This document shows positions 24,892 through 38,912 of a stretch of DNA of 64,000 nucleotides, piece after piece (positions within the stretch are counted from its first letter, which is position 1; each line of letters begins with the position of its first letter). Both the position numbers and the translations under genes were made by a program. The notes under the pieces were generated by a model. The model was not told the DNA's origin. It was given only the letters and a program-made list of their open reading frames with translations, and did no database searches. The stretch comes from Rutstroemia sp. NJR-2017a BVV2. Its lineage: Eukaryota > Ascomycota > Leotiomycetes > Helotiales > Rutstroemiaceae. The DNA lies in NCBI GenBank assembly GCA_002946415.1, contig NJPS01000006.1, positions 496,001 through 560,000 on the forward strand, given 5' to 3'.

Positions 24892-26462
24892 ATGTTTAGC
24901 AATTCGACAAGGCGGACTGGGGAAAGTCCTATGGAGTTTGAATGGCAGACAAAAAACGGTCCAGTTGATCTCAACTCACCTTTCCTCCAATTCAAACCAC
25001 CCGAGGGTCAAAAAAGTGAGTACTCCAAAATTCTATAGAAGAATCACAGATGGCAGAACTGACAACTCCTCACAGAACTTTTTGAATCGCCCTCGAAGCC
25101 TACCAGCTCCTTCATAACCAATTCATCTACCGCCGCCCCCAGCTTCCGCAATCCCGCATTCACTACCCCTCGCAAGCCCTTCGACCCCGACCTCTACTCC
25201 GAAGCATCAGGCGTGGAATCCTCTCCCGGGGACACCGCCGACGCAGAAGATACTCCCGACCTTCCCAAACAGACCAAAGCCATGACTCCATTCAGATCCG
25301 GCCCTTCAGAACGGGAACCCCTCTTCGGTCGCTACGGCGCCGCTTTCAAAGGCAACAGTCCCAGTTCCCGCCTCGACCACCGCAAGCGCGCACTCGGCGC
25401 ACCCATTGCGAAGAAGCGCAAGCGGCAGCAACGTGGCGACGAATACAGCGTGATACGCCGCCATCGTCGGGACAATTCCTTCTCAGATTCAGACAGCGAG
25501 TCCGGGGAATCGCGAACGGACAGTCGGGCGAAGAGCAAAGGCAATAATAGCAAAAGCGTAGCTCAAGGACCAGGCTGGTTTGCAAGTTTCCTAAGCGGCA
25601 TTGAGTCGCGTCCGAATTTACCGAACATCCTATCTTACTATGCACAACTTACGCTCAACACCTTCCTGGTGTTTCTGATCATGTTCGGTGTCTGGACATT
25701 CTGGACTACTATCCGCAGCGATGTCGATAAAGCTTCTGAAGACGCTACCGCATCTGTGGTCGCCGAGATCGCAAAATGCGCCAAGGACTACACAGACAAT
25801 AGATGTGGAATGGACGCACGATTACCCGCTCTCGAAGCCGTGTGTGAGAACTGGGAACGCTGCATGAACCGAGATCCAAACAGTGTGGGCAGAGCGAGGA
25901 TTAGCGCCAAGACGTTTGCGGAGATCTTCAATAGTTTTATTGAGCCGATTAGTTACAAAGCTATGGTGTGTTTACCTTGTTCTTCCCTGTATCCCTCCAT
26001 CACTCCATCCATCTCCTAATCCTCCCCCTCCCCCCCCCTCTAATTCTTCCATTCCCCAAAATACACAACACAGCTAACCCCTCCCTCCAAACCCAGATCT
26101 CCCTCGTCCTCTTCATAACCGTAACAATCATAACCAACAACCTCGCCTTCGGCATGTTCCGCTCAAAAGCCCATCCCGCTCCGCATCCGCAAGCCCACCT
26201 GCACCCAGGGCCCTACTTCCCCCCGCCAACCCCCAGTATCTGGGCTCATGCGCCGGGCCACGAGCCCTGGCCTTCTGCTGCCGTGGGCGGGAGAGGTATG
26301 TTTGGTGCAGGGGGTGCAGATGCAGATGGCATGATACTGGAGGGGAGGAGTCCGAGTAAGAAGAGGGGGGATGCGGGGGCGGGGGTGGGGAGAAGTCCGA
26401 GTAGAGGGAGGATAGGGAGGAGGGAGAGGGAGAGGGAGGCGGAGAGGTGGAGGTTGGAGTAG
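24892..26462 (+). CDS. Brr6/Brl1-type nuclear envelope protein
   Basis: Exons 24892-25015, 25076-25965 and 26097-26462 join (60-nt and 131-nt introns, donors GTGAGT and GTGTGT) to 459 residues. The N-terminal half is disordered, with a basic AKKRKRQQRG segment. The Brr6/Brl1 domain follows: TM1 (TLNTFLVFLIMFGVWTFW), a lumenal loop with four Cys (EIAKCAKDY, NRCG, AVCENWERC) that form disulphides in this family, then TM2 (ISLVLFITVTIITNNLAFGMF) in the last exon. The family acts at the nuclear envelope in nuclear pore complex biogenesis and membrane lipid homeostasis. The C-terminal tail is Gly/Arg/Ser-rich. The second intron is C/T-rich. Confidence 0.92.
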
Positions 26463-26518
26463 AGAGGGTTGGGTGGGTATACAGAACCAGGATACAGGAC
26501 AAGGAGGCACGGATGGGT

Positions 26519-26572
26519 AAAGAAAGGAAAGGAAAGGAAAGGAAAGGAAAGGAAAGGAAAGGAAAGGAAAGG
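26519..26572. repeat. (GGAAA)n microsatellite
   Basis: About ten tandem GGAAA pentamers. Confidence 0.9.
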
Positions 26573-27345
26573 AGGGGCAAAGACGGATCTACTCGGGATA
26601 TCTATGTAACTCTACGTTACAGCATATTGGATAGGATAGGACAGGACAGGACAGAACAGGAGTTCCGGCGTCGTCATTGTGAATATCCTGCTGGTGATAG
26701 GGTACGAAGGGGAGTTGTCTTTCCTGTACCATAAGTTGGTACAATGAAATACAATACAACACAGCACATCGCAGCACAAACACGATATCCACTAAATTAT
26801 TACCAACTTATCTGAACCAAACTCGATGAGTTAGTCAGTTAGCTAAAGAGGTGTTTGCATCCCATCTATTCATCCATCCATTCGTTCATTTATTCATGCA
26901 TATATCCATCTACTCTCCCATCTATCCATCTATTCATCTATCCACTTATTCCCTCATATAATCCCCCCTTCCTATATTAAACATACCTATATCTATATCC
27001 ATATTCGCCCCTTTTCTATCCCTATCCCATCCCATCCCGTCCTATAGTCGACAAGAAATACTATAACACAACAACCTTTATTCATACATAATTCCAATTT
27101 ACACCTCACACCTCGCATATCTTCATACCTTATACCTTCACCTCACACCCTCATAGCATCTTCAAGTCATCATCATCATAATCATCAATATCATACGCAC
27201 ACACATCTATTTATTTATCTGTCCAGTTATTCAGTTCAGTTATTTCATCCTTCAATCATATACCATTCCTATCCCTCCCATCCCTCCCATCCCTCCATCC
27301 CTATCCCTTCATCAACCCTCCCAACCACCAAAAGCAGCGAGTGAG

Positions 27346-27383
27346 ACAACCAACCAACCAACCAACCAACCAACCAACCAACC
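27346..27383. repeat. (CCAA)n microsatellite
   Basis: About nine tandem CCAA tetramers. Confidence 0.9.
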
Positions 27384-27633
27384 ACGCATATACGTACGCA
27401 AGCGAGTATTCACCTAACCCACCACCCCTCGAAATCTGGACAGGAACCACGAACCACTCTACAGCAGAACACGACACACACCACTACCGCCGTCACCATG
27501 GCCGTCTTTCATCTCATCTCATCTCATCCATGACTTTCTCCATAGTATTCTCTAAAAACAAAAAGATCTGGCTTCCTTTACCCCATTCCCCTTCCCCTAT
27601 CCACTCCAACCCCCCACCACAACCCCTCACCCC

Positions 27634-29417
<1,784 letters not shown>

Positions 29418-29456
29418 TTAGAAGGTAACATTTTGCGCCGGCGATGTTGGATGTGT

Positions 29457-29584
29457 TTATATTGTGAGGCGCTGCACTGGAGGGAGAAGAGAGTTGGAGG
29501 TCGGAAAGTGGGACAATTCGACATTTAGTCTTAAAACTTACCCTGCATGGGCTTGATGAGAGGCCATTTGTGAGGATTCACCAT
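29457..29584 (-). promoter_or_regulatory. Spliced upstream ORF in SRPK 5' leader
   Basis: An ATG at 29584 opens MVNPHKWPLIKPMQ. A donor (GTAAGT at 29541) and acceptor (CTCCCTCCAG ending at 29477) define a 65-nt leader intron. Splicing ends the frame at 29457, 55 nt before the kinase ATG. The elements are visible; translational control is inference. Confidence 0.4.
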
Positions 29585-31734
29585 CTTGCTCGGTTGTGAT
29601 GATTGGTTTTAAAGAGTCTTTCTTTCTTTTTTTCGCATTACCGTTTGAGGCGGCATTTGCGATTTGTTGTTTTGCTTTAGCAATCGCAGCATTCTTTATC
29701 TGCGCTCCATTCATTATTGTCGTGAATTATATTCGTGGTCGGGTAGAAGGGGGGTGGGTGGTTGGGAGGAGGGGTACTCCTGTAATTGTTGTTGTTGTAG
29801 ATTTTTCGGGACGGAAGGATTGAGGATTTCGGAGGGGAGAGGAGAGGGGAGAGAGAGGTGGAGGATGGATATGGTGGGTTTGATGGCGGTCGTGCGGTCG
29901 TCAAAGATATGTATTTGCAGAGGCGGATTGGGTTGAGTCGCGGGAGGGAGAGGAGGTTGCGGTTGCGGTGGTGGTGGTGGTGGTGGTGGTGTGGTGTGGT
30001 GTAGAAATAGTAAAGCAGACGGATGGATGTAGCTGGGCCGGCACTGCTAGGTACTTGTTTAGGATCCTGTAATTGGTAGGCAGGCACTTAATGGCGGAGA
30101 AGAAAAGACTCGCTGATCTTGGGTATTGGGTAATGGGTAATGGGAATGGGGAATGGGAATGGCTAAGTTAATATATGATGGTGGATTGATTGATGATTGA
30201 TGGTTGATGATTGCCCGTCCTACTCAACACGGGATAATGGATTATAAATATAAACGACGGCTCCACGATACTTCAGGTACGAGACAATGTATCATGGCCA
30301 GACAATCATGCAATGCAATGATTTTTGGTCGAGATGGTTGTAGTGTGGGAGAGAGACGGCAGCTCCTCGCAGGTTAAAAAGGACAATGACGATGACGACG
30401 AAGAGGAAGATGAAAATGGAAATGAACGTGCGCGGGGCTGGATGGATTTGGATCTACTGTATGGAATCCATGGAATCCATGGCACCCAAGATCTCCAGGA
30501 AGGCAAAAGTCAAGAAACGTCCAGATCTGCTCAGGTTTGGGTCTTATTACACTCATCTAGGATTCTAGGCACACTTCCGTCCCTGACAAATGAAAGGGAA
30601 AGGAGTAGAGGCAATAAAGCGACACAATGGACCAATTCAATTCAATTCTCTCGACCCTTTCAAGCCTCTCAATCCAGCTAGCATGAAGGATTCATTGAAG
30701 TCGATCGAAAACAATGGCCTTATCTAAATGGAAATGTTGAACATTGCCTGAACCGTCTCGGAGACTAAGGGGAAGGAAGTCGTTCACTTCTTAGACAGGT
30801 GGAGAGCATCTAGTCCTCGGCATTCTCAGTCTCTTCTGTATGATACTTATTATATTTACCTATGCTTACCTATGTTTACCTACATTGTATTCCAAGTCCT
30901 CAAGCACGAAAGGAATTTGTACATCTTCTCATCCCATCTCATCCATCTCATCTCAGTATTCGCCCAGGAAATCAATTACATACCCCGCCCCACCTCCACC
31001 GAACCCGCAAAACCTCTCAGAAGGAAGAGCCTAACCAGGCGTGCCAGGACACTTTTTCATCAGCCACATCCAGCCATCCACCCACCACCCCTCTACGGTT
31101 ATCGGAGAAAAATCCATACCACACCACACAACCGACAATCCAAGTCCCAGCGCATCGCACCAGCCAATAACCACACACAAATGCCTCTTCTCCCCAGAAA
31201 CGAATTCTTAGCAGCGAGACATCTTTCCCTTATCCTTTACTGATAGGATCACAATACCTACTGACTGACTGACTGACTGACTGATTGAGTACGAGAAGCT
31301 GAGGGAATTGTGGATAACATACATCACGATCCAGCTGGGTCATTCAGATGGTCCATCACATAAAACTTTTTTTCGCGCTCGCTCGCAGAAAATACCTCAG
31401 TCATTTACATACTTAGTCATGCAATTCACAAACAAAGACAGACAGATGGGCTGACCGGGAGGACAAATGACAGTTTGTATTTGAACCCAACGACCTCCTA
31501 GCCAATACCGCTTTCTTTTCCAAAAAATTGCCATTATGCTGGCTCTAGGGGGGAAATCAAGATTATTGTATATGCTACAACCGAAGTCACCCGCCCGCCC
31601 AACGTAAAGTTTTGTAGACTAGGCCACGTCAAATCACTTCCACCACCCATGAAGGCCATATTCACAGGCCGCCAAACCGTACATAATATACAAAGAAGTT
31701 GTCACGAAGGATGTAGTGGCAATGAAGATGAATA
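29585..31734. other. Spacer upstream of SRPK, downstream of golgin
   Basis: G-rich (29740-30000, with a GGT run at 29968-29990) and C/T/A-rich stretches. A plus ORF at 30325-30681 has an acidic DDDDEEEDEN run but overlaps antisense ORFs and lacks a motif. An (ACTG)n run lies at 31259-31284. No supported gene. Confidence 0.45.
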
Positions 31735-34700
31735 TTACTTGGCTTGGATGGCCGCAATCCATTTCTCTTGATCCTTTCTGTAGACGAAAGCGTTAGTACT
31801 GGAACATCGTAGAAATATCAGGATCAAATGCTGCAACTTACTTGTCAAAATGTAACAGTTGCCCAACCACCGTTTTGACCAAATCCGCTTGGCGTTTCTT
31901 ATCCTTTTGCTCCAAGAATTGGAGGAGAATGGTTTTCAGGTAAACATAATCCATCTTCGCGGCACCATTGACTGGGGATCTGGATCTGCCCGAGTCCATG
32001 GATGAACGGGAAGAAACATCGTTTAGTCGAGATTGCTTGGTTTGTAGAGCCTTGAAGTCCTTCTGTAGCTTCTCGTATCTTTGATTAGCTTCCTCGAGGA
32101 GTCGCTTTAGATCCGCCTTCTGTTTTTCCGCATCTCTAACCTGCTTCTCGCTACCGTCAAGAGCATCGCGGAGTTCACCCATAGCCGTCCGAATATCATT
32201 AACTTCTTGCGAAGACTTCTCGGCCACCGCTTCAATTTCCTCTCGCCGCTTCTTGAAATCTTTTTCGGATCTTTGGAGCTCATCTCGTTCATCAATGGCT
32301 CGTTTGAGGTCGCGCTCATGGTCGCGGATCTTCTGTTTCAGTTCGTCAACCTCTCGGGAACGACGGCGAGCATTAGTGCTTGCTTCATCTTCAGCCCGAT
32401 CACGCTCCTCAATAGCAGCTTCCATGCGTTCCCTCATCTCACGGACCTTAGCATCGGCTCGGTCGTCCACGTCGGCTAGTAATCTGCGCATAGTTTCTGC
32501 TTCTCGAGTCCGCTCGCTCAGTAATTTTTGGACCTCACCAAGCTCTTCCTCGAGACTTTCTGATTGTTCTTTAGCTTCCTTCAACTGCATACCAATCTCA
32601 GCAGTTTGATCTCTCATGCTTGCAAGTAAACCTTGAGCATTATTGTACTGAGAACCTCTGAGCTCAACTTCTTCTCGAAGACCTTTAGCTTCGTTCGAAA
32701 ATCTTGACACTTGATCCTCCAGCTCTCGGACGCGGGTACGTAGTCTTCTAGCTTCTTCCTGCACCCTAGAAAGTTCTTCGTTGGCTTTCTCTCCTGATGC
32801 AGCCAGTTGAATCTTCTCTGCTTCTGACTTTCTCAAATCGCGCTGTGCAACACGAGCTTGGTCCTCAGCTCTAAGTCGGCCATTCGTCTCTTGCACAACC
32901 TTCTCATTCAGTGACCTGATCTCGTTATCTCTATCAGCAGCTTGCTTCTTGAAGCTAGCGACATCGCCCTTTAGATCTTTTTCACGAGCCTCTAATCTTC
33001 TCAAATCCGATGTACGAGCATTTAGCTCATCCTTAACAGATTTGAGATTTGCATTCTCAGCCCGCAAGGTTTTGAGTTCCGGCTGTGCTTTCTGCAGCAC
33101 TTCCTTCAAGTCCGTCAAATCCCTGTAACGAGATGTGGCCAATTGCTCAGCAGCTCCCAGATCTTTTTGTAGCGTACTAGATTTAGCTTTGAGATCCTCA
33201 TACTCTGCTGTGAGGTTCTTGAAATCCTCCTCAACCTTAGCAGAAGCTGAAGACTGGCTCTTGTGATTTTCGATATCCGACTCCAACTTGGTAACTTTTT
33301 CTTGAAGGGCGGTCTTCTCCGCTTGGAGCTCCTTTATCTTTTCCTTGGCTTCTACATGCTCCTGCCCAACCTGTAAGAAGTTGTCCTGCATGTTTTCGAG
33401 CTCTTCACGGAGATCTGCTTCAGTCTTCCTCTTTGTTTGTAATCTTTCGATTTGTGTATCTTTATCTGCTACTTCCTGCTTGAGTCTGTCTATTTCATCT
33501 TGCAACTCACTTGTTGCTGGGGTAGCAATTTCAGGACTCGGTGCTTTCTCAGCTACCGCGGGTGCAGGCGCAAGGGCAGGCTCCTTGGTGGTAGCAGCAT
33601 TTCCACCCTTCTTCTTCTTTTTGTTGTTCTTTTTCTTCCCGCCACCCGAAGCGGCTGGTGTAGCAGTAACTGGCGTGGAGGGACCTGTTGTTGGTACCGT
33701 TTCAGCCGTCTGTGATTGATCTTCGTGGGCATTGAGGGTTTCGATCTCTGCTGAGAGCTCTTGAATACGCTGCGTGTCAATCTCTTTTGACTCCTGCAAT
33801 TCCTTGATTTGTGTATCGAGTAGCTTGACACGCTCTTCGGCTGCTTTCCGTGCATCAATTTGGGATTGTAATTCATCTTTTGACGAAGACTGGACTTTCA
33901 GTTCTGATTCCAATGCAGATATCTTCTCTGAACTGTCTTTCTTTTGCTCTTCCAAGCTCTTTTCAAGCTCGGCCAGTTGAGCTTCGGTTTTACCCAGCTT
34001 CTCTTTCAAATCTCGGAGCTCGTCATTTTGAGCATCCAGCTGCACTTGTCGTGACTGCGCAAGGCCGGTGGCCTCTTTGATGGATCCATTGAGCTCAAGA
34101 GTAACCTTCTCCAAGTCTTGTGCAAGTCCTGATCCAGATTCTTGCGCGGCGGACAAGTCCTTTTGGAGTGTAGATACTTTCGATTTCAACTCCGCGATCT
34201 CTGCTGTTTTGGCCTTGACTTCGGTCTGTAGCTTTGGCAATTCATCATCGTATGAGAAGAACTCCTCGTTGACATCCTTGTTATCGGTAGATTCTGGTTT
34301 CTGCTTGGGAGAGAAAAGTCCAAGTACAGAAGCAACTGGAGACATTACTGATGCAGATGGGGTATCACTGCTGCCAGCCTCCGCCTTCTCTGTGGGTGGG
34401 TTCGAGCTTTCCCCGGCGACTGATGTACTTTGAATTGAAACTAATTCTTCTCGGAGACTGGTATTCTTTTTCTCGGACTCCTCGAACTTCTTCTTGTACT
34501 CGTCGCGGTCTGCCGTAACCCGCTTTAACTCGTCCATAACCATATCTCCTCTCAGATTTACCTGGTTCAAATATTCCACAAGCGCGTCTGGTTCTTTGAT
34601 AGAGTCTATAGGTGTATGTTCCTTGAGGACTTTTTCGAAAGGTTCGATAGAAACGGCGCGGGCATGCGCAACCCGGTAAGACCGCAGAAGTTCTATAGGC

Positions 34701-35246
34701 CATCATTAACAAAAATGAATTGAGAATACTGAATGACGAATGCGCACCCTGATATCTCCCTTCTAACTTTTCAAGCTTCCTCAACTTCGTCCGCACCTCT
34801 GTTGGAAGTTCAGAGGAAGGCCTTGGGGTGGGCTCCTGCCCTTTATCGCCCCCATTGGCAGCACCGTTCTCCGCCGGAGCATCGCCATTTTCCGCCATTG
34901 CTGCAGGCTTCTCATTCACCGGTGCCGGGGTTCCAGTGCGAGATGGCTCCTCGGATTCGTCGTCTATCACGAAAGCTGTCTCGAATTCTGCAGGATCTGG
35001 ACCTCTGCCACCTGTCCCATCCTCTTCCTTGGGACGTGGTTTTTCTGGTTTCCTCGCGGGGGATTCGTTTGCAGGACGTCGAGAAGATGTAGAGGCAGAT
35101 CGCACTGTAGGGGCGCCAGTCGCTTTTTGACGAGCTTGTTCTTCAGCAATGCGAGAATCTATTGCGCCCTTGATCCGCTTTGAATTCGTCAGCCAAATTT
35201 ACCGGCAGGGCTCTGGGCCATATTTCCGTTAACTGACCTGGAACAT
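31735..35246 (-). CDS. GRIP-domain golgin (Imh1-like)
   Basis: Exons 35238-35246, 34748-35177, 31842-34692 and 31735-31777 join across 60-, 55- and 64-nt introns to 1110 residues. The first exon is only nine bases (MFQ); with the CAAAG acceptor it reads on to RIKGAIDSRIAEEQARQK, the usual opening of fungal golgins of this class. After an acidic, Pro-rich arm, residues about 150-1040 are almost continuous coiled coil, broken by a Lys-rich low-complexity stretch (KKKNNKKKKKGG). The GRIP domain at about 1058-1097 has YVYLKTILLQFLEQ and LVKTVVGQLLHFDKK, and the last exon adds KDQEKWIAAIQAK. GRIP domains bind Arl1-GTP, so the protein should tether vesicles at the trans-Golgi. Confidence 0.93.
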
Positions 35247-35997
35247 TGTGTCCACATAGGATAGAAGTGGCTTTTGATATCCTTAGAATAGAAATTATCT
35301 ATGTGATGAGTCGCAAAAAGAAATATCTACAAATTATGACCATGATTATTGGTCCTTGAAAGAATGCTCTGTACTTTATGCACGCAGAGAATTATTTTGT
35401 GTTGTCGAATAAACCTTACCTGTCAAGTTGGAGTATTACGAAGTATAATTGAGAGACAAAGCGAGTCGCTTCCCCATACCTTTCGGGTGCACAGCACCTG
35501 GTTCTCATAGCCTCAAACACAGGAAGCACGTAGCACGGAGGCACGATTACTTGCACCTTGTACACGGCTGCTCAGACTCTCAGAGCCTCAGATGTGCCGG
35601 TAGGGTAAGGTTACTCTGCTGTACGGATGCACCGACGTACATTATGCCCCGTAATAGTTGATTCCACGCCTGCAATAGAACCGCACCACGAGTTCCGTCA
35701 GTCTATTTCGAGGTACTCGTGTCAAGCATCGTCGGGTGTCCACTATTCGTGGTCGTCAGTCCCAAAACTCACATCCCACGTAGTCTGTGCACTGCACTAT
35801 TAATGCACATCATCCAATCACGCACAGGACAAGGAGCCAGCTTCAGTGACGAAAGCGAAAGCTATTGCTGTCTGTACCTTGACTCCATACTTCCCACACA
35901 CCACAAATTACAAAATGAAAGGACACCCTACAAAAACTATTCGGAAATCAACATGAGGAGGTGACAACAGCTTACGACTATTTCTGAAGCAATCAAG
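35247..35997. promoter_or_regulatory. Divergent promoter region, golgin / lunapark
   Basis: A 751-bp gap between two divergent start codons. No TATA or other specific element picked out; it must hold both 5' leaders. Confidence 0.4.
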
Positions 35998-37269
35998 ATG
36001 GTGTCAATATGGCCGTGGAAAGTAGGTTGCCTTTGATCCAGCCAACAGCTCCTGCGTGAAGCATCACTAACCTTGTATTTCCTTCGCAGCGCGAGGACAA
36101 CTCCCCGGCCTCGTTCGAAAAGACTCTTGCTGCCTTGGCAGACAAGATTGCGAAATCGCAGGCCCTATTAGAATCTCGAAGGTTACGCGGCAGAAGGGTT
36201 AAAGCTCTATGGACCCTGTATTCAAGCTTTGCGTATTTGGTGGTCTTTGTCATGGTTCTCCTGGTGATAGGATGGAAGAACTTGTCAGCTTTGGAATACA
36301 CTGGTCTTGCCGGAAGTCCTTTAGTGTCAGTAAAACCATTAGACACATCAGAAGAACACAAGCTAATATATCTCTAGTATATACCTCATCCGAAGCGGAA
36401 TTACGAGCTACTACAACTATCGAGTCGAATCGATCGCGCGTCGTGTGGAAGAACAACAGGCTGAGCGGACCAAAACCATCGACAAACTCAAAGCTGCCAC
36501 AAGATACAACTCAACACAAGAACTTTTGGAGAAGTATGGCGGCGTACCACCCAAACCTGCCCCGCCGAAGAGGACCCCATCCGTCAAGAAAACTTCCAAA
36601 GACAAACCAAGCCAGCCTGCTCGCGTGAACATGGGCCCACCTGCGACAGCGAATATACCCCGCCCTAACCAGATCCCGAGTCAGCCATCCACCCCTCAGC
36701 CACTTATGAGCAGGACCCCACCACCTCCTTTTAACGCCCCATCACCAGCCGCCGCTCGTGGAGAACCTGGCCCCCCAGAGTTCGCACCAAACGCATTCTC
36801 AGCACCTCCTCAATTTGCCCAGGGTAGCGACCTTCATCGGGAAGGCCACTGGTATGACCGGGTGCTGGACTTGCTATTGGGTGAAGATGAAACACTGCCG
36901 AAGAATCGCACCGCAATGATCTGTCAAAATTGTCGACTTGTCAACGGACAAGCCCCACCTGGTACAAAAAGTCTAGCAGAATTAGGGAAATGGAGATGTT
37001 ATGGCTGTAAAGCATGGAATGGCGAAGAGGATGAAGGTGCAAAGGCCGTAAAGGAAATGAAGGAAATAATTCAGGAGACAAAAGCAAATGATCCATTCAC
37101 TTCGGGATCGGACCACCATAGCACGGAGCCAGAAGATACTCCTGGAAGCGAAGACCTCGAGCACGATGAGCCAGCAATTCACATTAAGAATGAAGATGAC
37201 TCTGAAGAGGAGAAAGTCGAGGTTCAACCCAAAAAGGGTCGACCTAAGTCAGCTCGGAAAAAGGCATAA
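35998..37269 (+). CDS. LNP1: Lunapark homologue, ER network protein
   Basis: Exons 35998-36021, 36090-36325 and 36378-37269 join (68-nt and 52-nt introns; donors GTAGGT and GTCAGT) to 383 residues. An N-terminal coiled segment precedes a membrane hairpin (LYSSFAYLVVFVMVLLVIGW, then GSPLVIYLIRSG). A second coiled segment (RRVEEQQAERTKTIDKLK) follows, then a Pro-rich linker. The lunapark-type zinc ribbon is near residue 265-310 (ICQNCRLVNG and WRCYGCKAWNG, two CxxC knuckles). The C-terminus is acidic then basic. Lunapark stabilises three-way junctions of the tubular ER. Confidence 0.95.
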
Positions 37270-37472
37270 GAGGGAAGTTTTTCATGGAATGCTACAAAAA
37301 TATCATTGGCTTTCATTATTCTTGCAAATCTATACTACATTATCATCCTTGCTGTATCCATACTGAGTGGGGAGTGTTGGTTCCATGTTCAAATAAACAA
37401 TGTATTTTTTTTGGTTCCGGTTGCTGAGTACTGTGATCAGACAAAGTTGTAATCGTACATCTTTCCGATAGT

Positions 37473-38912
37473 TTAGTCCCTCTTGCTAGCTGGTCGCTCA
37501 TGTTGCTGCATATCAGTTTGACCACAAGAGTGTCTTTGGAGTTGGTCGACTGCTGCTGGTGTCGAGGACCTCTTGTAATTTTTACGCCCAGCGAGGGAGC
37601 ATTTAAGTGGCGCCTTCGCGGATACGTGGTCGATGGAATTTGTATCAGCTTGACGATCTTCCTGAATCCTTGGCTTCGGTAGCACAGATCCCGGCGTTCT
37701 GTGCTTCCAGACAGACCCATCACAGGCAGATATCTTCGATCTTGAGCCATCGTTGCCAAACTTCAATGAAGTACGTCGCTCGGTGGAATGTTCTTTCGAA
37801 CTAGAACCCCCCTCCTCTCTCAGTATGGGTCTAGCTCTCGCCTTGTCAATAAGACGTGACGCCGAGTCGAAAGGCACGGCTCTGGCAAGCAACATGTTGG
37901 TCGCCCTGATCTCTTCATCCTCAGAGTCAGAATAAAGATCATTCCGTGAACAGCGCATTATCTTAGCGTTAGACTCTTTCCGAGGTTCTGCCTTTTCCTT
38001 TCTCAGTACAGGTCTCGCTCTCGCCTTATCAACAAGATGTGACGCCGAATCGAAAGGCATAGCTCTAGCAAGCAGCATGTTTGTAGCCCTGAGCTTTTCA
38101 TCCTCGACATCAGTCAGTCTCTTTATCCCCAACTGGCGTATCATCGCAGCCTTAGCCTCCTTCCTCGATTCCGCCCTCGCCTTCCATTCTCGCTCAATTC
38201 TAGCCCGCTGAGCTTTCTGCTCCCCATCCATCGGAGCCTGGAAAATTCTCGTCTCAGCAAGATTATTCGCGCGTCTAATCTCCTCCCATCTCTCCGCTGT
38301 TATCTTTCGCCACCTGTAAAACTCATCATAGTTCCTCTCATCAGCTTTCGGCCCTGTACCAAACATCCGCTCAAGAAACGTCGGTTTAGGCTGGATCGTC
38401 TCTTTCTCTTTCTCCTCAGGCTCGTCTTCTTCATACCCTTCCATGGCCAACTTCATGCACGCCGAGTCCGTTAACAACGGCCCTTGGAACTCACTCCCAG
38501 CCAGACTCGGCGTGCTCACTCTGCTCTCTGGCTCTTCGTCGTCGTCATCCACTAGCACGGGTACAGTCATAACTTCCATCTTGTATCCTCGCGCCTTGAG
38601 AGCCAGTTCTTCTTCTTCCCGCTCGTGTGCCCGCGAGACGCTGTCTTCGCCGTATCCGTACATGATAGATTCGAGCGGAGCTCTATAGCCGGGATCGGAG
38701 GGCGAGGGAGAGCGGGAAAGGGGGAAGGGGTCGATGATGGATGTTAGCCGGTTTAGGGTGAAGTGCGCGATGGGGCGGAGGGGGGTGAGGGTGTAGAGGT
38801 CGATGGTGTGGTGCAGGGAACGGAGACTGGGCAGGTGTGGGAGGGGGGAGGGTATATATGTTGTTGGCGGCATTGTTCGAGCTGTGGAGCTGGTTGTTTG
38901 GGGATCAGCCAT
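37473..38912 (-). CDS. Orphan protein with an internal duplication
   Basis: An intronless 479-residue ORF with no recognised family. The N-terminus is Pro/Leu-rich; the middle is acidic, then a charged helical block (FLERMFGTGPKADERNYDEF, WRKITAERWEEIRR). Two near-identical units of about 32 residues follow (RATNMLLARAMPFDSASHLV and RATNMLLARAVPFDSASRLI), about 61 residues apart, each ending in a DKARARP-like basic stretch. The C-terminus is basic. No signal peptide or membrane segment. Convergent with lunapark, 203 bp away. Confidence 0.75.
   Translation of the reverse strand: MADPQTTSSTARTMPPTTYIPSPLPHLPSLRSLHHTIDLYTLTPLRPIAHFTLNRLTSIIDPFPLSRSPSPSDPGYRAPLESIMYGYGEDSVSRAHEREEEELALKARGYKMEVMTVPVLVDDDDEEPESRVSTPSLAGSEFQGPLLTDSACMKLAMEGYEEDEPEEKEKETIQPKPTFLERMFGTGPKADERNYDEFYRWRKITAERWEEIRRANNLAETRIFQAPMDGEQKAQRARIEREWKARAESRKEAKAAMIRQLGIKRLTDVEDEKLRATNMLLARAMPFDSASHLVDKARARPVLRKEKAEPRKESNAKIMRCSRNDLYSDSEDEEIRATNMLLARAVPFDSASRLIDKARARPILREEGGSSSKEHSTERRTSLKFGNDGSRSKISACDGSVWKHRTPGSVLPKPRIQEDRQADTNSIDHVSAKAPLKCSLAGRKNYKRSSTPAAVDQLQRHSCGQTDMQQHERPASKRD

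Larger units (their letters stand above)
26463..27633. other. Microsatellite-rich intergenic region
   Basis: The region lies between the convergent Brr6/Brl1 and SRPK genes. It holds runs of GGAAA, GGACA, ATCCATCTATTC-like, CCAA and CCATCCCTCC-like motifs. No gene supported. Confidence 0.6.

Noticed and set aside
30325..30681. 118-codon plus ORF with an acidic run
   Set aside because: Overlapping antisense ORFs, microsatellite-like GAT/GAC composition and no motif; not enough to call a gene.
31480..31530. tRNA-like B-box (GGGTTCAAAT on the minus strand)
   Set aside because: Spacing to any A-box is far too short and no acceptor stem pairs.
32107..34433. Several ORFs antisense to or overlapping the golgin gene
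   Set aside because: Shadows of a long coiled-coil coding region; Ser-rich mirror of Glu/Lys-rich codons.
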